Assembly: GCA_001604385.1 (NCBI GenBank)
Contig: LVBK01000002.1
Span: forward strand, 1 to 54,345
Direction of reading: 5' to 3'
DNA from: Spirochaetales bacterium Spiro_09
Lineage (GTDB): Bacteria > Spirochaetota > Spirochaetia > Treponematales > Treponemataceae
Length of the DNA: 54,345 nt
Under the pieces are notes generated by a model, which saw nothing but the letters and a program-made list of their open reading frames with translations, was not told the DNA's origin and ran no database searches. Shown piece after piece: positions 8,402 through 16,420 of this stretch. Position numbers and translations under genes: made by a program. The first letter of the stretch is position 1; the number at the start of each line of letters is the position of its first letter.

Positions 8402-9157
8402 ATGGAAAATATATGGAATGAACAATGTACGGTACGAACCTGGGATGTTGACCGCTCGGGCCGGATGCATCCTGCTGCGGTCTGTAATTTTTTTCAGGAA
8501 ATTGCGGGAAACCATGCGGTTGCCCTCGGGGTCGGAAAGGATGACTTGATAGCCGGAGGACATGCCTGGATACTGTCCCGCATGACGGCGGTTGTTGACA
8601 CGCGGCCTAAATGGGGCGATATCGTTATCGCGAAAACCTGGCCGCGGGGAATTGACCGGCTCTTTGCCATTCGGGACTATGAACTTACCGGCACGGACGG
8701 CACGGTCTTCGCCCGGGGAAGAAGCGCCTGGGTGGTAATCGATACCGCAAAAATGCGGCCGGTCAGGCCAAACTTCCTGACCGACCGCATTCCCCTGAAC
8801 GAAGGCCGCGACGCGGTAAGCGACGGAATTCCTTCCCTCGCGTCCGAACCCGCCCTTGTCCGCACGGGAGAACGATCCCCGGCCTATTCCGATATCGACT
8901 ATAACGGCCATGTCAATAACGCGCGCTATGTGCAGTGGATACAGGACATCCTTCCCTCCGAGCCCCTTGAGGAAGCGGCCGCTTTCCGGCTTGACATCAA
9001 TTATCTGAGCGAGGTTCGCCCGGGCATGACGGTCGCCCTGTATACCGCTGAATGTCAGCCAGAAGACGGCCTGGCTTCCGCCCGGGTGTTTGCTGTCGAG
9101 GGCCGTCCTGCTGACGGGCAGGCCGCCTTTCGGTCGCATCTCCGGTTGCTACGGTAA
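8402..9157 (+). CDS. Acyl-ACP thioesterase (FatA-type, double hotdog)
   Basis: A 251-residue enzyme of the bacterial acyl-ACP thioesterase family, which releases fatty acids from acyl carrier protein in the cytoplasm. The first hotdog half carries HPAAVCNFFQEIAGNHA; the second carries the catalytic Asn/His motif DYNGHVNN. A Glu in NYLSEVRPG occupies the site where plant enzymes have Glu-Cys, so the plant catalytic Cys is replaced by Val here, as I would expect for a bacterial member. I used the ATG at 8402, 7 nt after the stop of the cyclase gene. It lacks a clear ribosome binding site, so translational coupling is likely. Further upstream in-frame starts would lie inside the cyclase gene. 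Confidence 0.88.
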   Translation: MENIWNEQCTVRTWDVDRSGRMHPAAVCNFFQEIAGNHAVALGVGKDDLIAGGHAWILSRMTAVVDTRPKWGDIVIAKTWPRGIDRLFAIRDYELTGTDGTVFARGRSAWVVIDTAKMRPVRPNFLTDRIPLNEGRDAVSDGIPSLASEPALVRTGERSPAYSDIDYNGHVNNARYVQWIQDILPSEPLEEAAAFRLDINYLSEVRPGMTVALYTAECQPEDGLASARVFAVEGRPADGQAAFRSHLRLLR

Positions 9158-9176
9158 TTCCGTCGCCCGTTTTGCC

Positions 9177-10067
9177 TCATTTTCCCGGATACTGTTCCCA
9201 TAAGGCACGCTCTATTGCCGTCGCCTCCTCCTGCGGGGTGTGTCGCGAGTCGGGAGCCCACCGGCAGATATTCAGAATGTCACGGTAGAGCGTTTCCCTG
9301 CTGCGGGCGTTGTAGCGGGCGTCGATTGCCTGCGGAAAGTCGATGATGAGCGGCCTGCCCTGGCGCACCAGCACGTTGTAGGGAGAGAGGTCCCCGTGAA
9401 TGATGTTGAGCGCAAGCATGCCTTTGATTGCATCAAGTAATTCCCGTTTTATCGATCTCGTTTCGTCCGGCGTGGCCGGGTAATCCCGAAGCCGTGGAGC
9501 CGCTCCGTAGTCCATTGTGTCATCCGCGATAAACTCCATGGCAAGCGCGGTACCGCTTTTTGCCAGTGGGCGGGGGACAGGGAATCCTTCCCGGAAGAGG
9601 CGCTCCATGATGGAGTATTCAGAGTAGACCCAGAAGGCCTGGAGTTCGCTCGGTGTCGAGACTATGTGCATGCTGTCTCTCCGATTGATGCCCGCCTCGG
9701 CAAGCCGTCCCTGCAAGTAATGGGACAGGGCCTGAAAGCTGCGATGCTCGATGTTTTTGTACATCTTGACTGCAACGTCGCCTGCCGCGTGATCTCCTGA
9801 ACCCGGACAGCGGTAGACGATGGCTTCTTTTCCCTGTTTCAGTATGGGGCCTTCGCCCGCGATGATGCCTTCTCCGACAAAAAAGTCGAAGACCTCACCG
9901 CTGTCCGTGTCCTGGAATTCGATGTCCTGAAAAAAGTCGATATGTTGCTCGGCTTTCCGGTTTTGTTTTGTTGAGCGGCCTTTCTGTTCGCCGGTATGTC
10001 TGTTGCGTTTTGCAAGAAATGTACATGCCTCTTCCTCGTCGAGGTCTTCAAATATATGTGCGTTCAT
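9177..10067 (-). CDS. RIO-type protein kinase
   Basis: A 296-residue atypical kinase. After an acidic, low-complexity N terminus (about 1-60), a nucleotide-binding lobe includes GKEAIVYRC and the catalytic lysine in VAVKMYK. The catalytic loop is HGDLSPYNVLV and the metal-binding motif IIDFPQAID, both matching the RIO family (HxDLxxYN and IDFxQ). RIO kinases are well known in archaea and eukaryotes for ribosome maturation; bacterial members are scattered and their targets are largely unknown. I start at the ATG at 10067 (AGGA site upstream); in-frame extension to 10163 gives a sequence with no family features. It is convergent with the thioesterase gene and preceded by a long untranslated leader of nearly 290 nt. 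Confidence 0.85.
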   Translation of the reverse strand: MNAHIFEDLDEEEACTFLAKRNRHTGEQKGRSTKQNRKAEQHIDFFQDIEFQDTDSGEVFDFFVGEGIIAGEGPILKQGKEAIVYRCPGSGDHAAGDVAVKMYKNIEHRSFQALSHYLQGRLAEAGINRRDSMHIVSTPSELQAFWVYSEYSIMERLFREGFPVPRPLAKSGTALAMEFIADDTMDYGAAPRLRDYPATPDETRSIKRELLDAIKGMLALNIIHGDLSPYNVLVRQGRPLIIDFPQAIDARYNARSRETLYRDILNICRWAPDSRHTPQEEATAIERALWEQYPGK

Positions 10068-10255
10068 GGGTATCCTGTAGTATGCGCAGATCGTGCGGGT
10101 ATACCTCTCTGCAGGCAGGAGTATTCCGTCACGGCGTTCGGCGCGTGTGCATGCAAGACGCAAAAACGAATTCTGCTTACGTTTGTGCGCATCCGTTTGT
10201 CGTGTGGATGATGTGATTTGTCAGGATACTGCTGTGGTGATGAGTGTTTTCTGCG

Positions 10256-10309
10256 TCAGCTCAGCCGGGACAGCAGTACCGTTCGTGCAATTCCCTTATT
10301 CTGTGTCAT
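10256..10309 (-). CDS. Possible 17-residue leader peptide upstream of the RIO kinase
   Basis: A short frame of 17 codons (MTQNKGIARTVLLSRLS) with an excellent ribosome binding site, AGAGGAGG, placed 6 nt before its ATG. It lies in the region between the promoter at 10361-10389 and the kinase start at 10067, and is out of frame with the kinase. The rest of the leader (10068-10255) shows no further convincing gene. It could be a regulatory leader peptide or the stub of a lost gene; the strong site is the only support. Confidence 0.3.
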   Translation of the reverse strand: MTQNKGIARTVLLSRLS

Positions 10310-10360
10310 CTGCTGCCTCCTCTGATTGTTAGCCCGTGCGGGTGTAACGCATGGTAGTTC

Positions 10361-10389
10361 AGAATACCACCGGTTTATTTTTTTGACAA
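10361..10389 (-). promoter_or_regulatory. Promoter for the RIO kinase transcript, overlapping a plus-strand -35 box
   Basis: On the minus strand TTGTCA (10389-10384) and TATTCT (10366-10361) are separated by exactly 17 bp. The same bases contain TTGACA on the plus strand (10383-10388). On that strand an extended -10 (TGCTATGGT, 10398-10406) is nearby but with a short 12-bp spacer, so the plus-strand promoter for the DUF898 gene is less certain. The two divergent genes may share this control region. Confidence 0.55.
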
Positions 10390-10482
10390 GGGTGTGATGC
10401 TATGGTGGAGAAAGGCAGTTTTTATAAGTGGAATTACCGGTGGAAGGTGCTACACTGTAACAGGTATCAATGGAGGTGCGAT

Positions 10483-11457
10483 GTGAAAACGTATTTCGAT
10501 TTACAGTTGAAAGGCCGTGACTGGTGGAAACCCTATCTTGCATACTTGATCCTGTATTATTGTCTGTATATTCCGGGATCGGTTTTGTCAAAGAATCCTG
10601 AAACGGCCGCAGCGTCCGTGGTGTTCAATATTCTGACAATACTTTTCTTTGTGCTGGTGTATCCGGTTTTTGCGGTAAAACTGTACAGAATTTTCTGTTC
10701 GAAACTTTTTTTCCTGAACAAGTCCTTCGAGTTCACTGGCTCGGCGGGTCGCCTTGTTTCGCTTGCGGTCAAGGGAAGTCTTTTATCCGTGGTGACGATC
10801 GGTATTTATTTCCCCTGGTTTATGCGGAATCTTATGCGCTTTTTTTATGACCAAACCCGGTGGGACGGTAAGCCGTTCGTATTTAACGGAAAGGGAGGGA
10901 CCCTTCTAAAGTATTTTTTGCTTGCATTCCTGATACCCTTCATCGTCCTTATGGTCATTGTAGTCACTGTCACCATGAATGGTCAGAGTATGTTGAGCGC
11001 TCCCGGGCTGGCAATTGCAATGTGCAGTGTTATTATTGTTATCTTTATACCCCTGTATATTCTGATGGTGAAATGGCAGTTATGCTTTTCATATGTTGGT
11101 TATGATGCCGCCTTTCGGGTGAAACTGGTGAACGCCGCCGGATATTTTCTGGGCCAGATTGTGTTGTCCATTGTAACGCTCGGGCTGTATATACCTGCCG
11201 CCTACATCAAACTATACCGCTATGTCGCGAATCATGTGCTATTTGTCCATCGTGAAACCGGGAAGGAGTACCCGGTTGGTTTTGACGGTTCGCTTGCACG
11301 GAACTACGGATACTTTCTGCTCCAGTTTTTGCTTTTGATAGTAACGCTTGGCCTGGCTACCCCCTGGGTGTATGCCCGCTGTGGTTCGCGCCTTGCGAAT
11401 GCAACCTTCGTCGAGGGTGTCGCGGAACAAGATTCAATAGAAGCTCCCGCGAACTGA
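10483..11457 (+). CDS. DUF898 (YjgN-like) polytopic membrane protein
   Basis: A 324-residue integral membrane protein with about eight hydrophobic segments. Two internal repeats each contain a FxFxGxxG-like entry followed by LSVVTIGIYFPW (about 130-142) or LSIVTLGLYIPA (about 228-240), and a third LLIVTLGLATPW near the end. These TLGIYxPW repeats are the hallmark of DUF898/YjgN proteins. I use the GTG at 10483, 6 nt after GGAGG; an earlier in-frame ATG at 10402 would add a poor N terminus with no site. The function is not known for the family. It is followed by a strong hairpin, so it is probably monocistronic. Confidence 0.8.
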   Translation: MKTYFDLQLKGRDWWKPYLAYLILYYCLYIPGSVLSKNPETAAASVVFNILTILFFVLVYPVFAVKLYRIFCSKLFFLNKSFEFTGSAGRLVSLAVKGSLLSVVTIGIYFPWFMRNLMRFFYDQTRWDGKPFVFNGKGGTLLKYFLLAFLIPFIVLMVIVVTVTMNGQSMLSAPGLAIAMCSVIIVIFIPLYILMVKWQLCFSYVGYDAAFRVKLVNAAGYFLGQIVLSIVTLGLYIPAAYIKLYRYVANHVLFVHRETGKEYPVGFDGSLARNYGYFLLQFLLLIVTLGLATPWVYARCGSRLANATFVEGVAEQDSIEAPAN

Positions 11458-11469
11458 TGCAGCGAGGTT

Positions 11470-11497
11470 CGGCCGGACGTCAGGGCACGTCTGGCCG
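11470..11497 (+). terminator. Hairpin after the DUF898 gene
   Basis: An 11-bp stem (11470-11480 with 11487-11497, one G-T pair, 6-nt loop) begins 12 nt after the stop codon. The following CAATCTCCCTCTT is only weakly T-rich, so the terminator call is moderate. Confidence 0.5.
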
Positions 11498-11532
11498 CAA
11501 TCTCCCTCTTGTGCGGTCATATACCGGTTTGA

Positions 11533-11561
11533 TTGACAGAACGTACAATGCCGGGTATGAA
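11533..11561 (+). promoter_or_regulatory. Promoter for the glycerophosphotransferase/YidC-sulfatase operon
   Basis: A perfect TTGACA (11533-11538) is followed after 17 bp by TATGAA (11556-11561), 48 bp upstream of the first start codon at 11610. This is a near-consensus housekeeping promoter. Confidence 0.7.
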
Positions 11562-11609
11562 TAGGATTATGTTAATAAAAAATATGTCTTGTTCAGTGGA
11601 TTCTCTGTC

Positions 11610-12875
11610 ATGAAATACTTTTTCATTATTTTTCTTTTTTGTGCTCCAACCTGTCTATTCGCGTATCTTGATCCGGGAACTGGCAGCTTGTTGTTGTATG
11701 CGGTCGTCGGTTCAATCGCATCCCTGGTATTTGCATTCCGCAACCTCTGGTATTGGTGTCTTGAACGGATTTTTTCAGGTTCATTTCAGACAAAAGCCGC
11801 CAGACTCCCCGATATTGTTATCCATTCGGAAGGAGGGAAGTACTGGCTGGTATTCAAGCCGATTGTCGAGGCTCTTCTGGCGCAAAACCGGGCGGTGGCT
11901 TACGTTTCTCCCGATAAGGCAGATCCCGGTCTGGAACTTTATGCCGATACTCCCCTGTATGTACCGCTCAATCCCGGCAAGGAACTGGCGACCATTTCAT
12001 TCATGAACAGAATCTCGGCGAAGGTTGTTGTCTCCACTACTCCAAATCTGGACGTGTATATGTGGAAGAGGTCCAGGAATGTGTGTCGTTACGTACACGT
12101 GTTTCATGCGCCAACCGGCATCGATTTCTACGAGAAATATTCGCTCTCGTTTTATGACGATGTGTTGACGGTCGGTCCGTTTCAGGACGCCGGAATCCGG
12201 TATCTTGACGAACTGCGAGATTTGCCCCGAAAGAAACTGTGGCCGGTTGGGTGTACCTATTTCGATGAACTGATTCCGGAAGTCGCCTCGACTCATCGGG
12301 CGAATGACACCTTCACCGTATTGTATGCGCCTTCATGGGGCGCACGGAGTTCACTGACGCGGTTTGGCAACGGCGTGCTCGATGCCCTTCTTTCTTCCGG
12401 AGTCTCCGTCATTTTCAGGCCACATCCACAATCCTCTGTGTCGGATGCGGCGGTACTTGCCGAGGCCCTGGCTTTATGCTCCGGGAATCCCTCGGTACGG
12501 ATTGATCGATCCCGCTCAAATGTTCAGTCCCTCTGTGATGCGGATGTAATGGTATCCGATTTTTCCGGGGTGATTGCGGATTACCGGTGCCTGTTCGGCA
12601 GGCCGGTGATATTGATGGATGGTGAGCAGAGTGCCGCTGGCTATGAAGCGGAGGATCTTGGTTCATTCAACTGGGATATTCCGTCAATCAGGTCTGAATC
12701 AATACTATGCAGTCATCCCGGCGAGATCCCTTCCCTTATTCGAAGCCTCCAGGAATCTCCGGAACGGTATGCTCGCTCTGCTCCTTCCCCGTTGAAACAG
12801 AGCCTGTATAATTTTGGTGGAGCCGGCGAACAGGCAGCTAACGCCCTGATACAGATTCTTGGAGAATGCACATGA
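11610..12875 (+). CDS. CDP-glycerol glycerophosphotransferase-like protein with LDPGTGS membrane segment
   Basis: A 421-residue protein. The N terminus has a signal-like hydrophobic stretch followed by YLDPGTGSLLLYAVVG (about 18-33), a motif seen in membrane proteins of many bacteria, then a second hydrophobic run; the rest is a GT-B-like cytoplasmic domain. Motifs of the CDP-glycerol glycerophosphotransferase (TagF/TagB) family are present in order: VLYAPSW, VIFRPHPQS and DADVMVSDFSGVIADYRCLFGRPVI. The enzyme would transfer glycerol-phosphate or a similar polyol-phosphate to a lipid- or sugar-linked acceptor. I start at the ATG at 11610, since the in-frame TTG at 11589 lacks a site. The stop overlaps the next gene by 4 bp, so the pair is translationally coupled. 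The exact donor is inferred; pentitol- or other polyol-phosphate donors are possible. Confidence 0.78.
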   Translation: MKYFFIIFLFCAPTCLFAYLDPGTGSLLLYAVVGSIASLVFAFRNLWYWCLERIFSGSFQTKAARLPDIVIHSEGGKYWLVFKPIVEALLAQNRAVAYVSPDKADPGLELYADTPLYVPLNPGKELATISFMNRISAKVVVSTTPNLDVYMWKRSRNVCRYVHVFHAPTGIDFYEKYSLSFYDDVLTVGPFQDAGIRYLDELRDLPRKKLWPVGCTYFDELIPEVASTHRANDTFTVLYAPSWGARSSLTRFGNGVLDALLSSGVSVIFRPHPQSSVSDAAVLAEALALCSGNPSVRIDRSRSNVQSLCDADVMVSDFSGVIADYRCLFGRPVILMDGEQSAAGYEAEDLGSFNWDIPSIRSESILCSHPGEIPSLIRSLQESPERYARSAPSPLKQSLYNFGGAGEQAANALIQILGECT

Positions 12876-15724
12876 ATGGTTTCATATCCTCTCTTTTGTT
12901 ACTCTTCAAACCTTTTGAAATAATCATTGAGATTGCATACCGCGCGTTATATTCTCTGGTGGGCGAACCCGGTTGGACACTCGTGCTCGTCAGTGCGGTC
13001 ATTACGTTTGGTACCGCGCCATTGTATACGCTTGCCGATCGCTGGAAACAGGCTGAAGGCGTTCTGCAAAAGCGGATGAAGCGAGACCTGGACAGTATCC
13101 GCTCTAATTATAGCGGACAAAAACGGTTTTATATGATTCGTACGGCTCATCGAATTTATCGCTATAAATGGTGGCATTCACTTCGGACTTCCTTCGGATT
13201 GTTTATTCAAATTCCCTTTTTCTTCGCTGCCATCAACGTTATTTCCGGTCGTCCCGAATTTTCCGGTAATTCCTTTTTGGGGATTGGCGATCTTTCCGCG
13301 CCCGACGCATTATTGAGCGGCATTAATGTGTTGCCCTTTATCATGACGGCAATTAATATTTGCCTCGCTTTTTATTACTCGGGTACGGCAAGCCTGAAAC
13401 AGAATAGAGACTTTCTGCTTATGGCCGCGGTTTTTCTCGTTCTTTTATACAATTCACCGGCAGCTCTATTAGTGTACTGGACCATGAATAATATCTGGTC
13501 GTTCCTCAGAACCTTTCTCTTCAGAAAGATTGGATGGCAACCATCGCCCGATCCGGAACCTGAAACGAAGGGTGTAGATATTCATGATTTCATTGCGCGT
13601 AATCTGCAAATCCTGATAACTTCCTGTCAGTTTTTTGCCGCGTCTTTGACGGTATGGTCAATAAGCGCATTTGATGAATATTTCAAGTATATTATTGTAG
13701 TGCTGCTTTGTATAAGCTTTGTGTTAACCGCAGTCGTCCTGTTCGTACGCAAATCGATTCGCCGGTTTTTCCCCCTTGTGCCTGTCTGTCTTGCTCTTGT
13801 TCCCCTGTTGTATATGCTGCTCTTTTTTCGTAATTATAATCCGCTCATTTCAAATCCCAATCTGAAGTTATGCACTGCTTTCTTACTGGAATTGTGGGTG
13901 TTTGGCTGTATTCGTCTGTTGTTATTACCGAATATTCCGGAAAGTAAGGTTGAACCTCTGCGTTTGCGTGGTTTCTTCATGGTTGCGATATCTGTATCCT
14001 TTTTTGTTTTACTGTATCTTCCGGCGAAATATTACGTGTCAACCGTTTCGGATATGGGTTTTTCGCCCGGCTATCTTTTTACCTGGCTGATTATGCTTTT
14101 TGCGGCGTTCCTTGGTGTGGCCCTTGTTGCATACCGGTTTGCCCGTCCGGGTTTTCGGTCGGTACTATCCATTGCGATGGTGTTTTGCTTTCTCGTTATT
14201 TTTGTGTATTCGGTTTTTCTGCCCCTCGACACCGGTATGCTGGACAGTTTTGTATTTCAGAATGAAGCCGCTATCAACAGGATCCCCTTGCTTGCATATT
14301 TGGCCGATGCCGTGATAATTTCTGCGCTGCTTTTTTTGGCTGAAATGATAGTTCGCTCCTATCGACAATCAATAGTTTTGTTCTCATGTGCCCTGGTTGC
14401 AGTATTTTTCGGGCATCTTTTGATTCTCTTCAATGGCATTAAAACAGAACTTGCCAGCCAGTCTGTTATGGAGTCGGTAGATATGCCCTCCGGTGCGATG
14501 GACAACCATGTGTTGTCTTCAAATGGAACGAATGTTGTTTTTATTCTTGCCGATATGTTCAACGGAAATTACCTGGGGGACTTTCTTGACGAAGATCCGG
14601 ATCTTGCTGCTCGCATGGCTGGTTTCGAGTGGTATCGCGATTCCTTGTCGGTCTCCTATAATACCGCTTCTTCTCTGCCTGCCATGTTGGGCGGTACTGC
14701 CTTTGAACCGCGCTTTCTTGACGGAAACGGTTTTAGTGGCAAACAGGAAATCCAGAAAGCGGCCGATCGCTTTTTTTCCGGGTTTATTGATAACGGATTC
14801 ACCGGCACCATAAACAATCCGTTATATATAGCAACCGATATGTATCAAGGCCTGGTGCGCGATGATCTGTATGCGTATGTACCCTATTGGCGGCAAAGAA
14901 ACGGTATAGCCTCGGAACGTGCCGACGATCAACGCATTCAGCTTTTATTGATGTTATCGATATTCAACGCCTCCCCCTGGCATATGCGCTATCCGATTTA
15001 TGATGATGGCAGCTGGATTATTTTCCGCTCGGGGGCCTTGTTTGATTATATGCGGAACAGGGCCATACGGGAAAGCGCGTATTTGGACTTGCTCCCCGAA
15101 CTGTGTACCGTTCAGGAAGCGGGAAACAGGCTGCTCTATATTCATAATGAATTGCCGCATACGCCGTATGGTATTGCCCCTGATGGGGAGCCCGTTCGCA
15201 ACACATATCCCGACGAGGAGAAAAGAAGTTTTACCAGTGCGGCCGCCGCGCGGTATTCTGCTAAAAAACAGTTGACGCTCATGCTGAAGTGGGTTGACTG
15301 GTTCAGGGAAGCCGGTATATTTGACAACACACTGTTTGTGATTGTATCGGATCATGGAAATCCCTTCGAGGATAATGGTATTGTCATACCGTCAGAATTG
15401 AGACGCACTTCAGCTCCCTATGATCTCTCCCGCGCTCATAGTCTCATCTTGATCAAGCGTCCGTTCTCTGTTTCCGATTTCTCGGTGAACGATCTTCCGG
15501 TCACCTCTTCGGATATACCTGCTCTGATCTCCGAAGCTACAGGTTCTTCCCTGTTTCCCGAAACGGGCAATGTGCAGAATTACGGCGCTGATCGCTTCAG
15601 GGTGTATAGTTCCATTGCGACGGATTGGGAAAATTTTCTTCAACAGGACTCCTTGCCCTGGCGGCATTACCGCTTTGACGGACCGCTTGACGCTCCATCA
15701 GCCTGGTCCGTGTTTCGCCCCTAA
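12872..15724 (+). CDS. YidC/Oxa1-like domain fused to an LtaS/sulfatase-type domain
   Basis: A 950-residue membrane protein with an unusual architecture. Residues ~1-220 match the YidC/Oxa1 core: a GxxG...PL first segment (31-51), a long basic cytoplasmic loop, FGLFIQIPFFFAAINVIS, FLGIGDLSAPD and LPFIMTAIN. The residue aligned with E. coli YidC Arg366 is Thr45. About eight further membrane segments follow (~240-540). The C-terminal ~400 residues form an extracytoplasmic sulfatase/LtaS-type domain: likely metal ligand Asp561 (NVVFILADMF), nucleophile Thr598 (YNTASSLPAMLGG), His758/His763 (HNELPH) and Asp827-His828 (VSDHGN). This pattern fits phosphoglycerol or phosphoethanolamine transferases better than true sulfatases, which use Cys/Ser-derived formylglycine. 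The start at 12872 has a GGAG site and overlaps the upstream gene (ATGA); an ATG at 12866 sits too close to that site. Its coupling to the upstream glycerophosphotransferase suggests polymer assembly outside the membrane. Confidence 0.82.
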   Translation: MNGFISSLLLLFKPFEIIIEIAYRALYSLVGEPGWTLVLVSAVITFGTAPLYTLADRWKQAEGVLQKRMKRDLDSIRSNYSGQKRFYMIRTAHRIYRYKWWHSLRTSFGLFIQIPFFFAAINVISGRPEFSGNSFLGIGDLSAPDALLSGINVLPFIMTAINICLAFYYSGTASLKQNRDFLLMAAVFLVLLYNSPAALLVYWTMNNIWSFLRTFLFRKIGWQPSPDPEPETKGVDIHDFIARNLQILITSCQFFAASLTVWSISAFDEYFKYIIVVLLCISFVLTAVVLFVRKSIRRFFPLVPVCLALVPLLYMLLFFRNYNPLISNPNLKLCTAFLLELWVFGCIRLLLLPNIPESKVEPLRLRGFFMVAISVSFFVLLYLPAKYYVSTVSDMGFSPGYLFTWLIMLFAAFLGVALVAYRFARPGFRSVLSIAMVFCFLVIFVYSVFLPLDTGMLDSFVFQNEAAINRIPLLAYLADAVIISALLFLAEMIVRSYRQSIVLFSCALVAVFFGHLLILFNGIKTELASQSVMESVDMPSGAMDNHVLSSNGTNVVFILADMFNGNYLGDFLDEDPDLAARMAGFEWYRDSLSVSYNTASSLPAMLGGTAFEPRFLDGNGFSGKQEIQKAADRFFSGFIDNGFTGTINNPLYIATDMYQGLVRDDLYAYVPYWRQRNGIASERADDQRIQLLLMLSIFNASPWHMRYPIYDDGSWIIFRSGALFDYMRNRAIRESAYLDLLPELCTVQEAGNRLLYIHNELPHTPYGIAPDGEPVRNTYPDEEKRSFTSAAAARYSAKKQLTLMLKWVDWFREAGIFDNTLFVIVSDHGNPFEDNGIVIPSELRRTSAPYDLSRAHSLILIKRPFSVSDFSVNDLPVTSSDIPALISEATGSSLFPETGNVQNYGADRFRVYSSIATDWENFLQQDSLPWRHYRFDGPLDAPSAWSVFRP

Positions 15725-15757
15725 TGATCGGTAATGACAAATTTTCGTCTCAGGGTT

Positions 15758-16420
15758 TCACCGGGGCAGGTCAACCGATTGCAGCAGTTTTTCAACCTGT
15801 ACCATGGTGTCGTCGGGACCGTCAACGGTAATAAGCGCCATGGTCCATCCGGCAACTTTGTGCGGATCCGCTCCGGCAGCACTGATAGCGCCGGGATCAA
15901 GCACGATGATCCAGTCCTTGTCGTTTTCGTCCATGCGTGCGGCCCATTCGATCATCGCGACCTCATCGAGCATAATCCCGTAATGTTTCCCCTGGGCATG
16001 GTAAGCGATCCGGTGACGTGCTTGACGCGCAATGGCGTCAATGAGAGATGCGGCTGTGTCGGATGCGGCCCGGCCTCCGTCCGCAAGATTGAATCGGCCG
16101 ACAAGGCGTTCCCCTTCGATGGTCCATCGGGACGTATCCCCTGCGGGAAGTTTGTGCGCGTCAAGACCCGCCTCGATAAAAGAACCGGCTGGCAGTGAAA
16201 GGAGAGCGTCAGTCTGCGTGGATACATCAAAGAAGAGCTCGAATCGGACATCATGTTCATTGGTAATTGCCAGCGACTGAGCGGTTTGTTCGGTAATCAG
16301 GCGGGAACTTGCGTCCGCAAAACTTCGTGATGCGTACCGGGCTACCACATCGGTTGCGGCACAGCTTGTCCCTGCCAGTAAGACACTGACACTTATCAGG
16401 ATAATCGACAGGTATTTCAT
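15758..16420 (-). CDS. Lipoprotein of unknown function coupled to copA
   Basis: A 220-residue protein with an N-terminal hydrophobic stretch and a plausible lipobox (LLAGTSC), so probably a membrane-anchored periplasmic lipoprotein. The mature region is rich in Ala and Asp, with a likely alpha/beta fold, and contains many His and Met residues scattered rather than clustered (one [10 protein letters not shown] stretch). I recognise no family. Its ATG overlaps the copA stop by 4 bp, so it is translated with the copper ATPase and may have a role in copper handling. It is convergent with the YidC-sulfatase gene, 33 bp away. Confidence 0.72.
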   Translation of the reverse strand: MKYLSIILISVSVLLAGTSCAATDVVARYASRSFADASSRLITEQTAQSLAITNEHDVRFELFFDVSTQTDALLSLPAGSFIEAGLDAHKLPAGDTSRWTIEGERLVGRFNLADGGRAASDTAASLIDAIARQARHRIAYHAQGKHYGIMLDEVAMIEWAARMDENDKDWIIVLDPGAISAAGADPHKVAGWTMALITVDGPDDTMVQVEKLLQSVDLPR

